From Macrocystis pyrifera (lineage: Eukaryota; Sar; Phaeophyceae; Laminariales; Laminariaceae): a stretch of 64,000 nt of DNA. Below the pieces are notes generated by a model. That model saw nothing but the letters and a program-made list of their open reading frames with translations, was not told the origin of the DNA and did not search any database. A program made the position numbers and the translations under genes. The DNA lies in the NCBI GenBank assembly GCA_031763025.1, contig JASSKH010000001.1, positions 23,747,840-23,811,839 of the forward strand, read 5' to 3'. This document shows positions 1-11,685 of the stretch, piece after piece. The first letter of the stretch is position 1, and every line of letters starts with the position of its first letter.

Positions 1-362
1 ACCCCGGTGCCGGAGAACAACCCCATGGGCTCGTAGATAGATATGATACCTGATATCGGACAAAATCATATGTATATCCTACATGAGACCGAATAAAACC
101 CGTAGTACGCGTGATTATTATTGTTACTACTCGTATTATGCTTGCCTTCCGACAACATAGCGTAGATGTCGTTCCTATATAAACCGAATATCCTTGCGCA
201 AATCAGTAGTATCCCTCATATGCTTCTCTGCCAGCCGCTTCCCAATTTCCATTCCCCACATAATTTTATTTTAGCTACCGGTATAGTATATCTTATTCCT
301 CATCAACGTTTCATCCCCAGGTCATTGGTCACATTCCCCCGGCTTCTTTCTCCCTTCCCCTA

Positions 363-437
363 CGCGCGATCGAAGTATTCCACGAAGCTTGCAAGGATGG
401 CTTTCGACGAAATCCCCGATCTCGCACCTGTTTTTCT
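363..437 (+). repeat. Dispersed repeat family E, copy 1
   Basis: The core runs CGCGATCGAAGTATTC, then AGCTTGCAAGGATGG, TTTCGACGAAAT and GATCTCGCACCTG. The same ordered blocks occur at 849-925, 37886-38012 and, as an inverted pair, at 58051-58402. The blocks keep order and spacing, so this is one interspersed family and not chance. Confidence 0.65.
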
Positions 438-848
438 CATTTTTAGAACTATGACAAGCGCTCAGAGACGGCTCCACGTGGTAGTATGAGTGTCCCGATG
501 ACTTTGGATGGTGGAAAACGGCTTCTTCAGAACAAACGCCCGTTTGATCAGGTCAACTTCTCGGAGATTTTGACCCATCCGGATATGACTTTACTACTAT
601 ACCCTTCTAAATTGTCGGAGTCATTGAGGATACCTGATGGTGTTTTTTATAAAAAAGCGTTTGGGATTTTGGCGACTTGTTGAATAAATTGTAAAAGCGG
701 TCCAATTATTTTACCTCGTGGTATTCAGCTGAAGAGACAGAATAAAACCACTACCGGTACACGTTATATTGCATACGTCATACAAATATTTGTAAATACA
801 GACGTACACGGGACGTATACCCTGCATAAGCCTATACAAAGCCCGTAG

Positions 849-925
849 TGAGCGCGATCGAAGTATCACTATTATCACACACAGCTTGCAACGGCGAGTT
901 TCTACGACATCCTCGATCTCACAGC
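849..925 (+). repeat. Dispersed repeat family E, copy 2
   Basis: Blocks GCGCGATCGAAGTATC, CAGCTTGCAACGG and CTCGATCTCACAGCTG repeat those at 363-437 in the same order. A run of T and the word ATTTTTAG follow in both copies. About 12 bases are inserted before the AGCTTGC block relative to copy 1. Confidence 0.6.
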
Positions 926-1437
926 TGTCGTTTTTTCAAGTTATTTTTAGTAAAAAAACGCAAATAATACCGGGTTCGATGCATGCTACCTGGTACGACA
1001 GAAGTGCACCTATTTCTTTCTGAGGCTCCTTTCTCACTTCAGGAGGTCTTGAGCCCACACAAAAACCTTACCTTGAGAGAAAAGCGAAACTGCAACCCGA
1101 TGGACTGTAGGTGTCACAAACGCAAAAAAAAAATGGTATTCCATCGATATAGGGCGACGGAAGTTTTTCGTTGAGGATCAGAAATATTTGGCCGAACGAT
1201 TCCACGCGTCAGATTCCAAACGCGGTGGGCAGTTAATTCCTCAGCCGAGGAGCCCCGTTAGTCGAAAATGCTTGGGCCCGTCCCATGCCCCCCTAGGTTA
1301 TACATGGAAAGAAGGTGATGAGCGCGCACAGTAATATATGCTGCACCGCTGCTCGTGATACATTTCCATTTGTCATCCCCGAACACATACAACTAATGTA
1401 GGGGCAAGGGTGGATGAAATTATAGAATTATTTTATC

Positions 1438-1526
1438 CCTTTTAGAACCGCGGTCCCGTTGATGGGAGAAACGCTTGTAATTAGAGTGGTTTGTCCCCAA
1501 AAGGAGACTGCAGTACTAAAAGGGGT
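1438..1526. repeat. Palindromic element family B (TTTGTCCCCAAAA), copy 1
   Basis: The element opens with CCCTTTTAGAACCGCGGTCCCG and closes with TTTGTCCCCAAAAGGAG, GACTGCAGTACTAAAAGGGG. The two halves are imperfect inverted repeats. Better preserved copies are at 34494-34595 and 41645-41829. Length near 90-100 bp with no coding capacity fits a MITE. Confidence 0.6.
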
Positions 1527-3136
1527 GACGACCTGAGCTTGTGGGGATCAATTGGTTTGACAAAAAGAGGGACACGCTAAAGCCCCCAATCGAACCTGCG
1601 AGCACTCATTTTCCATAGAGGTAGGAGTGAAAGGAATTATTACTAATTACTTAAGTACGTGAACTATTAATAGTGTGGATTATAAACTGCTTCAGCAATA
1701 GAGGGAAACTATGTGGAGGTGTGTTTATCAGGAGTAAGAGCGTCTCGCAAGGGACGCAGCGTCAATGGCTGAATGACTTAGGCAAGCAACAAAGGAGTAC
1801 GCCCCCCCGACAGAAAGAGTGATGCATGTGTAGAGGCTCTGTCTCTGTGAAGAAAGATGACAGAGGTGGCAGCGCAGTGTCTGTGAAGACTGCTTATAAA
1901 GACGAAGGGCAGAGATGGTTTGAAAAGGCACTTATGTGGCTGTTATGGAAAGACGGTCGATCGGAGAAATCAAGAGAAGACGAGAGGAGGGGTGAATGAG
2001 TGAGCGTGGCCGACAATTGGTCATCTCGGGACAATGCCCATGCTACGGGCATGGGCAGGTGCACTCTACCGTAGCCCGTACAGTTCCCTGCAATGTTCTC
2101 TACAGCGCTGTAGAAACGTTCTATCAATGTTCCCAGCTTCGCTACTGATGGAGATGCATTTTTTCACAATATTCCGTACTACGAGTAAAATAGACTTGTA
2201 ATCTATCTTTATATTGCATTTCCTCAAATATCCGAACTAGGATACTCGTATGCTCGTGTCCGTGCACAGTGACACAGATCAAGAAGATACCTGGTACGTA
2301 TGGATCTCGACCTCGATATCCTACAGAAATACCCACGCTCTTCACCATATCGTCCACGGCCCAGTCGTTCATCCGAAATCTTGCTCTTCGCTGACGCTGC
2401 CTCGCCGCCGTCCGACACAGCCGGCGGCACATGCATGTGACAGCAAGGAAGCACAGCAGAGCACGGTGGTGGTGACTCGATCGACAATTCTGCGCAATCC
2501 ATCACAATTCAAGAATACCACCGTATTGTACGCGGGGAGAGAGAGGGGGCTGCTTTGACACTGAGTATCGACGAAAGAAGAGCAAGCATCTGAGTGTTCG
2601 AGCTACCAAGGGATGAGCGAAAACAGTAGATGGACTACTCAATACTCAATACAGAGGTTTTATAACCCAACAACATGAACAACCAATAAAAACAATCAGA
2701 GCGACTTGTTTTGCAATCAGAGGGCAAAAACATATTCCTTGTGGAGTGCATAGTTTTCAGTTTGGTTGGGCTTCCCTTTCGATTTTTTCTTTAGTCGGGG
2801 AGCGTTTCTGAGTGATCAACGTTGAAGCTCATGCTATCCATTGTCGGATGGAAAACGCAACAATCAAAGGAAATGAGTATGTATTCATATACTGTAGTAC
2901 AAGTGGTATTGCCAAGACATCTAGGTAAAGCTCCTCAGTTGAGGCGAGGAGCTCCTTTAATCACAAAAGCTTGTCCCTCCCAAAACATCCCGCCTAGCTG
3001 GTTGGCACGGCTCTTGGCCCAGACGAAATGACGCTCTGCTAGACAGGGGGAACGACAGCCAGTTTCGATTCATTCGTCAATTCGTCGCCTCAACGTGGCA
3101 CGAAGTTTCAAACTCGATCGTTTTGCGTGCGAGCAG

Positions 3137-6100
3137 GGTTCTCACCGGAGCATTGAACGGTGTAGTAGCGAACGCCAAGACGATGATCTCCGAGGTGTGC
3201 GGGAAAGAGCACGAGGTGGTCGGCATGAGCTTCGTCACAGGTGATGCCGTGTGTGACCACAGAGCTACACGCTGCATGTATGTGTGATGATTCTAAAGGA
3301 TTAGGATCACAAATATCCATAATTGTGGAGGATATTACGAACAACGCCTCCACATATATATCAGAGTGGATTCCACTTAATCCATAGGTACACACAGCAC
3401 AGGTCATTCGTATATTATACCACCGTGTACTGCATAAAAAATCGGACAACTAGCACTGATAAAGGAAGGTTTTACTGTAGAGTCATGAGGAAGTAAGAAT
3501 TTCGGAAGATATTTTATAGGATGTCACCCAATGCAAAAGTACTAAAGCTTGCCCTATACTTTAGGCGGTCGCGTGAATTCGCAACTCGCTTAATTTTGAC
3601 CGCGCAAACGCTTCATCCGCCCGGCCAACGCGCCTATCTCTCGCCGTCAAGGTTGCTGGTCTGTTGGACTTATCGTCGGGTCTGGCCTCGGTGGCATGCT
3701 GGCGGAACCGGTTCATCATTATCCCACTGTATTTTCGGAGTCAGGGCTTTTCGGAAGGTGATACAATAGTCACGCGAACAACAGTGATAATGCGTGCATG
3801 GTAGGGTAGCGAGCTGGCCACACTTCAGTCTCACAATAACACCAACAATACCGTTCGAGCCAACGGCAACAGCAGCAAACAGTAGTAGTGTCGTTTTTCT
3901 TCTGCTGCACAACAGGGCTGCGAATCAATATTTTGTTTAGTTTCTCTGCTTACACTTCATTGCTGTCTGCCGACTGTCCGAACTGTGTATGTCCTACTGC
4001 ACAGCAGAACTGTGTTATATTTCAGGCCTACTCAGAACTATCAAAATAATTGGTGCCTCTCCCGTCTCCCCGCTGTCTGCCTGCCCACTGTCCCAACGAA
4101 ACCAGGTTCCCGTACTTACTTCCGAATATCCTTGGGGCGATCCTGGCCTTGCTGTGTTTTCCTCTGGTGTTCTTCTTCCTCGAAGAGACCTTGGACGTCC
4201 AGAAGGGTGGCGGCAGGTATTTATTATCGCTTTGGGCGCAAATCGAAGGACCGCTTACTAGTAGTGTTAATAAAATGTATAAACGGACCTAATATTTCGG
4301 CCCAGATTGGTATCTACCTATTTGTTTACAAGGGCTTACTATCGTAGAAGGGATACCATACTTCTACTGCACAACTCTCACAGTCAGTGCTGACTGAACG
4401 TACTATGAATTGCTTCGTCAGCGCTGACTGAGTAGGATTTCACAAGTGCTGGTTAGGCCGGATAACCTTCTATCACGGGGAACCATAGTAAATAGGACCT
4501 ACGGTACACACAAAAAGCTATATACTTCCCTATTTTTAGTAACAACATTTAGTCCTATTTACTATGGGCCTGTAAAAATAGCGAAATGTATAGTCTTTGA
4601 ATGTACCGTAGGTCCTATTTAATATGTTCCCCCGTAATAGCCCACCACATACTCAGTATCCTGTAGGGTAAAGGGATCTAGCCTACTATTCGTGGCCGAA
4701 TTCAGTCTTTGAGTAGGCCCGCGCAAGCGTTGGTTAGGCGGGATAACCTGCTATAATAGTCTACCATACTCAGTAGCCTGTTGGTGAAATGAATAGCCTA
4801 CGAGCCCACTATCTATAGCCTGCTCAGACTGGTGCTACCGCAGGGAGGTCGCATTTATGTCCTACAGTTTCAGGTGATGAGAGTCACTCGGCCGAGTGAC
4901 CACTTTATTTCTTGGCGGTCTCAATTCTTAAAGCTTTTCTGGCATTCACGGTATGTACCGCCATCGCATTTATGTCCTACAGTTTCAGGTGATGAGAGTC
5001 ACTCGGCCGAGTGACCACCTTATTTCTTGGCGGTCTCAATTCTTAAAGCTTTTCTGGCATTCACGGTATGTACCGCCACGGGATTGTTTGTTTATCTGCG
5101 ACAACAAAAAGCATACTCGTCCATGTTTGAGTGAGGTGCAGAGCCACTTGCCCGAGTGGCGTTAACGCGGTAGTGAAAATATTGGCATCATCATGCCCCC
5201 CCCCCCTCCAAATCTACCGTAGCAGTAGTCCTCAGTCGGTACTGACTGAGTAGACATTCACAAGTTGGTTAGACGAGATACCCTTTCATGCTCGGAAGCA
5301 TATATATATATGTATATATATATACATTCGACGGGGTGCACCAAGATATCGTAAAACTATTTTTGTAGGTAGAGAGTAGAACACTTATGTCACACTTGTC
5401 ACTACATATTGCCTCATACGCACCTGATATAGTAACACCAGGATTTCGGAAAATACCGTTGGGTGCAGTACACGATGGACAACGTTTTGCAGACATATTG
5501 CCTCATACCTGGTATGCGCGTAAAGTGAACCACCAGGGTTTCGGGGTGAGCCTGTTGGTGCTACTGTAGGTGCCGGTGTAACAAGATGTGGCGTATTGTC
5601 TGTAGATCACGGCCTCACAGGGCCTAGTGTCCGTCTCTTGTATGGAAGCAGGCGCGGCTTTGAGCCCATCCCGATTCCGAAGGCGGAGTTGTACAACCAG
5701 GCGGCGATGGCGGGCGAGGGAAAGGGTGTCCGAACGACCTGCCTCGAAATCGGCTACGACCCCCAGCTCGCGAACGGCGGCGTCGGCGGCAGAAACGTGG
5801 CGTCAGAATGTGGAGAAAAACGTGAATATCAAACAGTCGGAAGCGGCAGCGGACGCAACGGTAGCCGAAGCGTCCGGGTGGGAGCTGAGGAGCGGCTACC
5901 TCTCGTTTGGCAACCCTCGGGGCGGTCTAGCGGAGAGCGTGCGCTGGAGGGGGGGGAGTTGGGCAGTGTCTACAACGACGCCCGTGAAGATGCGCGTCTG
6001 GGGGGAGGGGTGGGTGGAGGTGGAGAGGGGAACCGGGTCGACGCGGGCGGCGGTGGTGGCGTGAGTCGGGGAGAAGCGAGGAGGATTGCCTTCTTGAGGG

Positions 6101-9100
6101 AGGTTCTTCTGCCCCTAAAAATTCTCAAACAGGAGCGGGTTCGCACTGTCATGTTCACGTACGTCTCGTTTTCGGTGAGAAGGGGGCACCGTTTTGCCGC
6201 CCCCGCTGCAGTAATTGTGGTATTTTTTAATATTCAACGGTAGGAGTAATGTATATGGAGTAGGGTCATACCACTGCTGTGTCTTAAGACTACTCTGCGA
6301 GTTGAAGTTGCCTTGCAGACATTTTTCGGAGGGGCTTCATGTCAGCGGCACCATGTCTGTGTGCGTCCCACTGATCAACCAAGTGTTTCCTTTGTGCCTG
6401 GGCGATGCACCAGCGAACCATGCTGTACGGACAGGAGGGTGTTCAGTGTTTCGCACGTTGCTCGCCAAAACATATAGCAAAGGTTAGAACCGAAAAACCA
6501 AAGGGTACGCCAACCCCTACTGAACAATGCCCTTCCTTGACTCTACTACTGTAGCGACCATCACAACAAAATGAATTTTTGGCAGTCGCTCACTTGAGGA
6601 GCCCCCGTCAAAGTGATAAAGTGTTGGGCCCAACACCTACCCCCCTCCTACTCACTGAAACTGTCATCCATGTGCAAGTCCGCCTCACAAGCGGTTCATA
6701 GTGGGATGTAGTCCACCCGTTACGCGACTCCGTTAGTTTCGTCTGATTATCCAACCCCGTCACCCAGATCAGTCAGATCGTGATGAGGAACAACAGAACG
6801 ATACGCCCTTTTACTCAACAGATACATTCTACGATAGAGGCAGCACTTTTCTGCCAAACTGTTTTCTGAGTGTCGGTGCTCCTTAACCCGAAGCCATCGG
6901 AATGCCAATCTTGTTTCGAAAAATGGCTTTTCTGTATATACTTTGGGCCATGGGATTATTCATCGGGATGCAATTTGATTTTTGCCGAAGTCAGTTTTCG
7001 AGTGAGTTATATAGCTCCTAAAGCGAGGAGCCTCAGAAATAAAATGGTGCCCCTCTACTGCTGTAGCATGCGTCGGGCGCCCACGGGCCAAACGGCACCG
7101 TGCAACCGCGCCTTTTTGTTCGTCTCGGGACCTTTTTCGATCGTTGCGCGCGTCGCTTTGGAATCGCTCAGGCCATCTCGTTTGGGTGCCAGGAAGTGTA
7201 TCCGCTGTGGGCGCTCAGCACGCTGGCGAGCGGAGGCTTGGATTGGACGACGAAACAGATTGGACAGGTGACGAAATAAACGAACGTCCCCCTAGAGCAG
7301 GTACCCCTTACGTATCCATTTGCATGCATGCAATATTATTTCCAAGTCGGGCGCTTTCTAGATTTTTCGACGGTTGACTCATGGCTTGAGTTGCTTCTCA
7401 TCAAACTTGACGAAAGCATGAGGGTGCCCTCTGCGAGTTATCGGCAGCGGGGCCATGGCTTAGATCATACCATTCAGGACGGAAGGTAAGGGCCCTTTGA
7501 TATTCGTACTAATGCGTGAACGATCCTTTTATTTTCGTTCAAAGTGGTGTAGGACAGCTGTCGACGGAAGGCTCCAAGAAAGCAAGCGCGTAAAATTCTC
7601 GGGATTTTCTGTAGGGTAAGTTTTCTTTCCGCGTCGCTCGTCGACGTTGTTTTTTTCCCGCGTCTGATGTGGGTAAATGTACACCGCTCTGGGCGTAATT
7701 GTAAGGACCGTTTAGACATTAAAATGGATACCAATAGTTCCTTATATTCGAGCTCAGAGTGGCATCAGCTATTACGGGGGTCCATAGTTAATAGGATCTA
7801 TGGTATACATGAAAAAACTATATATTTGCCTATTTTTACTAACAATATTTGGTCCTATTTGCTATGGTCCCCCGTAATATGCGAAAGCCCCAATACGCAA
7901 TCCCAGCGGGTTAGGTATCTAACTACCAGTAATACCAGGGAAGTTGTAAAACTTATACAACGGATCGAGTGATATTGGGTGCTTTTGTTTATGTGGAGGA
8001 ACTCCATTCCAGAGAAATGTTTGTGCTGAATAGTGCAACTTCGGTACCTGCAATAGGGCGGATCCGAAAGAGATTGGGGTAGATTCTCAGCTGAGTTAAG
8101 CTCCGTCAATGGGAAAATGTTGGGGCTCAAAACGAGCGACTCATACCTACTTTAGCGCGGCTTGACAAGAGACAGAAAACAACACTTCGGTCTGGTCGCT
8201 GCCTCTGATTTCCCACAAAAGGTGACAACGCACCCTGACCTCCGGACCGCTCCTCACATTCTTTGATCTCGCGTCGGGTTGCTTCACACGTTCAGTTCAT
8301 TTCTGCCTGGTCGGTGAAAACCCGACGCGCTCCGTCCCGGCATTGTAGGGATGCGAGGGTCTATGGTCATACGACTACGGCCATGCATGATATTGAGTAT
8401 CCCCCCCCCCCTCCTCATACGACTACGGCATTGCATGAGATCGAGTACATCTCTCCTATCAAGTACCCCCCCCCCCCCCCCATTCCCCCTATACGTTTGC
8501 GCCCGTCCGTTCTCTCCTGCCGGATGCCTTTTCCATGGCGCGTGTGAAATTTCGACACTGACTCGCTCCCCTTTCGGTTTTGCGCCCTCCCATCCGCTCT
8601 TTCGCGCTTCAGACCCTTTCGATGTGTGGCGGAGGCATGGTGATCTTCGAGCTCTGCGTGTATCCGTTCGTCGTCAAACGAATCGGCCCGACGAGGTCGC
8701 AGCGCTGGGCCTGCTGTATCGTGACCCCGGTCGTCCTTTCGTACCCCCTCCTCTCCGTGCTGCACGACGACAGGGGGGTGCTTCTGGCTACCTCGCTAGC
8801 CCTGCTGTTCTTAACCAACGTGTCCATGACCGTGGTGAGCGTCACGCTCCCCCCTCCCCCTCCCCGTCTCTATTCCTCTCACATCTCTTGCGAGCACATG
8901 GCGGACACCGGCGATATAGATAGCAGCGAGTGCAGCAGGTGTCGTAGTCCTCTGTGTATCCCCATCCGTTCGTTTTAAGCCCGGACGTTTTTCAAGATCA
9001 AGTGTTCCGCACAATTTTCCGCTTGCCTGGCATTAGCGTAGCGTGTTATTCTAGCTCTACTAGATGGAGCTGTTGCTGCTTCGGCTCAATTGCGACACGT

Positions 9101-9625
9101 CGCAGCACCTGCGTCCAGACACAACGCACCCCAAATGCTGCACCCCCTCTCCCCCCCCCTCCCTCCACCCTACCCCACTCCTTTATTTCACCCAATACTA
9201 CGGCCATGCATGACGTGAGGAGATCCCCCCCCCTCTCTACCCCCCCCGTGCAACAACAGGTATTTACTAATGTGTCTCTGGCGACCAACAACGCGGTACA
9301 CCCCTCCCAACGCGGCACCGTCAACGGGCTGCAGATGATGCTGGGTTCGCTCGCGAAAGCGGCGGGCCCAGTCGTCTCCTCCACCGTGTTCGCTTGGTCC
9401 ATCAGCTCCCCCCACCTTTTCCCGTTCGACAACCACTGCATCTTCCTCCTGTTCGCCCTCGGCATGGTCGTCGTCACGGCCACCAGCTGGAACATCGACA
9501 TCTCCCCCATCAAGTGCGCGCCGGCGGGGGGCGGCGGCGGCGGCGACGGGTCTGTTGCTGCGCCCGTGTTGGAAAGGGGCGAGGTTGTCCCCCAAAGAAG
9601 CGGAGGAGCGGGGTCTGGTACCTGA
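3137..9625 (+). CDS. Major facilitator superfamily transporter, ZIF1/YCR023C-like (seven exons, 5' partial)
   Basis: Probable proton-coupled export of a small solute across an organelle or plasma membrane, as for the plant ZIF (zinc-induced facilitator) and fungal DHA1 families; the substrate cannot be told. Exons by eye: 3137-3240, 3652-3757, 4106-4216, 5652-6174, 7172-7267, 8613-8834, 9260-9625. All have GT..AG introns and compatible phases, giving 508 residues to the stop. Exon 1 reads VLTGALNGVVANAKTMISE, exon 2 GCWSVGLIVGSGLGGMLAEP ending ESGLFG, exon 3 RFPYLLPNILG ending FFFLEETLD: the TM4-TM6 signature of ZIF proteins. Exon 4 is a long Gly/Arg-rich cytosolic linker that ends at the start of TM7 (RVRTVMFTYVSFS). 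Exons 5-7 carry EVYPLWALSTLASGG, VYPFVVKRIGPTRSQRW, NNAVHPSQRGTVNGLQMML and FAWSI, matching TM7-TM12. The N-terminal TM1-TM3 region with the usual DRxGRR loop was not found, so the gene is 5' incomplete or its first exons are unrecognised. Family call firm; exon 4 acceptor less sure. Confidence 0.8.
4471..4638. repeat. Palindromic MITE family A, composite copy
   Basis: Lies in intron 3 of the transporter. It holds one nearly whole element (ACCATAGTAAATAGGACC to GTCCTATTTACTATGG) joined to half of a second in the other orientation, which ends in CCCCCGTAATA. The compound structure suggests insertion of one copy into another or a fold-back rearrangement. Confidence 0.7.
4849..5080. repeat. 115-bp tandem duplication with an 18-bp perfect palindrome
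   Basis: Two consecutive units start with GCATTTATGTCCTACAG at 4851 and 4966 (period 115), almost identical. Each holds the perfect palindrome GTCACTCGGCCGAGTGAC and ends GGTATGTACCGCCA. Degenerate forms of the palindrome occur at about 5138-5163 and 9850-9868. The array is in intron 3 of the transporter. Confidence 0.85.
6600..6740 (-). repeat. Fragment of dispersed family D (inverted)
   Basis: GTCATCCATGTGCAAG, GCCTCACAAGCGGTTC and a following GGATGTAG block are the reverse complement of the far end of the family D copy at 47505-47735 (GAACCGCTTGTGAGGC...TGCACATGGATGAC). Only the distal part of the element is present. It lies in intron 4 of the transporter. Confidence 0.5.
7770..7879. repeat. 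Palindromic MITE family A, full-length copy
   Basis: A 110-bp element from TATTACGGGGGTCCATAG to CTATGGTCCCCCGTAATA, with nearly perfect terminal inverted repeats of about 30 bp around an A/T-rich middle (CTATATATTTGCC). It lies in intron 5 of the transporter. The TA at both ends could be the target duplication seen with Tc1/mariner-type elements. Confidence 0.8.
8264..8450 (-). repeat. Dispersed family D copy next to poly-C tracts
   Basis: Read on the minus strand this is a G run, then CATGCATGGCCGTAGTCGT, ATGACCATAGACCCTCGC, ATCCCTACAATGCCGGGACG and the ACCGACCAGGCAGAAAT block. The end of a second partial copy (CATACGACTACGGCATTGCA) sits at 8418-8437, followed by another C run at 8466-8480. 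It lies in intron 5 of the transporter. Confidence 0.65.
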
Positions 9626-11053
9626 ATAGACCCTACTTGTACCTCTACGGCGGCATGGATCACGCACTCACTGGTGTACTAGATGCCGTAGTATTCAAAA
9701 TATTTTTCGTTTTGCTGAGGCTCCGCACTCTTTGAAGAAACCCTGTTCTGCACTTCTCGCCAAGTAATCCACTTTCTGACTGGTACTGGTGCTATACGGT
9801 AGAGGGGCGGGTCGCTTTTTAAGTCTTGTCGGTCAACTGTCATCTGATCAGAGCCACTCGGCCGGATTACTACCCTACTGCCGTTTTTTCAGACATTTGG
9901 TTTTTTCCAAGTTTTTTTTCAAGTTTTCGCGATATGCACATCGCCATGGTATGGATTGCTTGTTACTCTACGTACATATATACGACGATGCGTTCGGTTT
10001 TACAATTATTTGTCTAGGGTGTACAATGTGGTTCAGTAAACATGTGTACTGTGTTGTTGTATTTATTTTCTTGAGGTATTCTTCCACTCGAGGGTTATTG
10101 GAGCCTGCCATGCGATCATAGCACAGGTGTTTGGCAAAGTGCCAAAGAATAATTGCGATGTAACCACTTGGTTCTCGTGCGCCGTATCTTCGCGGGACAT
10201 CGAGTCTGAGATCGCTGCGAAAAGGAAGGGAAATATTGAAGTCGCTGGACATTTTCGATATATGAAATGCTACAAAGTTACAGATCGGGCGGGAAGTTTC
10301 GAACATCTTGGCTGATGTTCCGAATCTCGAGTACATCCGTAATGGGCAACTATCATGCTGCACGCGCCAGGCGGACCTACTTCTCCTCGAACCGCAAATA
10401 AATACTCAAGTGTATCGGACTCAGCGGAAACTCACTTCCACTTCCTACGAACACACCAGGGAGGTAAGCGGTAGAGCCAGGATCGTGCACGCGCGGGGCA
10501 CCTGCAATAGGTACGTTGGGGCATCGGTGCCCCAAGAGAATTTAGATAAGACATCGTTCAATCTTCAGGCGGGGGTCGAGACTAACGAGGATCGACGGGT
10601 GTTCCTCGGCAATGTCGGCGCCTAAGTTTTCGCGGAGACGATCATGCGCACTGTGAGTGGGCAGTCTGCGAGATACAATGCGGCCGTCACGAGAAACCAT
10701 TATCCACATTGCGCCGACACCGTTTCAAGCGGTCTGGGACAGGATAGACCCGTTTAAAGTAAACCTCGTGGCATGCACGGCGTCGGTGCCGCGACCTTTC
10801 GTTTACAAGGGGGTCCCACATCCTATAGCTCCCAGTGTCTGGGGAAATGGTATTCGACTTTCAGTTGGGTAAGACGCTTCGGTCCTCTATAGCGAGGCAG
10901 TGGTAGTGTTTGCAGACCGGGACTGCCCAGCGATTTGCGCTTTTCGGACGGTAATGACGTACGTCTCTGCCGCACAACGGATTGGGGGGGGCTTAACCTC
11001 CGGGCACCTAGTCCCTGCTGTTACGGCAGAAGGGAGTCGGGACCGTCTCTCTC
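9626..11053. other. Intergenic: 3' flank of the transporter and unassigned ORFs
   Basis: The first few hundred bases are presumably the transporter 3' UTR. An open frame at 10308-10625 on the plus strand and another at 10657-10872 have ordinary amino-acid composition but match no family I know. They could be worn remains of a mobile element, as they lie directly left of the LTR element at 11054. A short C-rich family D fragment lies at 9195-9240, inside the last intron upstream. Confidence 0.4.
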
Positions 11054-11269
11054 TGTTCGTTGTGCCTCTTTAGCTTGACAATTACGTGCCGGTTCGGGAT
11101 GTTGGCATATTGTGCATTATGTGATTCTTGACATCTGGGTGTTATGGGATGAGGCCCAATGTCACTTCTGCTGTCCCTACCACTGCTGGGAGATAATACA
11201 AACGACCTGAATCATCAACTCATCGATTGTCTGGGTGTCTTGACTACTTGTGCTTGGGGCTGACGAACA
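11054..11269 (+). repeat. 5' LTR of the gag-only element
   Basis: Starts TGTTCGTTGTGCCTC and ends GGCTGACGAACA, 216 bp, identical to 13189-13404 except at about six positions. Preceded by CTCTC, the left target-site copy. Confidence 0.9.
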
Positions 11270-11303
11270 CTCTAGAGTGTCGTTGGTACCGACGCAGCCT
11301 CAT

Positions 11304-11685
11304 CATGGGTGATGAACTTGATGATCTTAGAGCCGTAGTCTCGGAGCAGGGCCTTGCTCTCAGAGAGTAAGGCACAGCGGAAGTCCGGCAGGGAGCAGGG
11401 GCTACCTGCCGTAGATACAGCAGGGAGGGATGCTGTGTCGCCATCGTTGGATCGCTCCGACGATGGCACGGTGGAGCCGGGAAAGCGAAGGGGAGGTGTT
11501 TCCGGTGCAAGGCTGCGGGCCACTACAGCGACAGTCGCACCGCAAAGCTCTGCGAAAGGTGTGGTGGGAGAGGACACGAGAGCAGCAAGTGCGCATCGCC
11601 GGCGGACATGGATGAATCGCCGGCGGCGGCCGTGTTTGCAATGGTGGGGGATCCCGGAGATGATGTAGAGACGACGGCGTTGTAG
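11304..11685 (+). pseudogene. gag relic with two CCHC zinc knuckles
   Basis: A start codon at 11304 opens MGDELDDLRAVVSEQGLALRE, which soon hits a stop. A second frame then reads DAVSPSLDRSDDGTVEPGKRRG, and after a G run the +1 frame reads RCFRCKAAGHYSDSR and LCERCGGRGHESSKC. The second knuckle is a perfect CX2CX4HX4C; the first has Arg in place of its last Cys. Nucleic-acid binding by the capsid protein is the known role of such knuckles. At least one stop and one frameshift make it non-functional as it stands. Confidence 0.75.

Larger units (their letters stand above)
1..3136. other. Unassigned flank upstream of the MFS exons
   Basis: I see no recognisable protein domain here on either strand. 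The first 36 bases read open to a stop on the plus strand (ending PMGS-stop), which could be the tail of an upstream gene, but 11 residues prove nothing. Two copies of a dispersed repeat (363-437, 849-925) and one palindromic element (1438-1526) are listed separately. A minus-strand ORF at 2224-2505 begins MDCAEL and is followed by a possible GTATTT donor. It is the only stretch that looks faintly like a first exon, but it matches nothing I know. The missing first exon(s) of the transporter starting at 3137 may lie here or left of the window. Confidence 0.5.

Noticed and set aside
10308..10872. Two consecutive plus-strand ORFs of ordinary composition
   Set aside because: No domain recognised, no splice partners found; noted in the region entry but not called as a gene.
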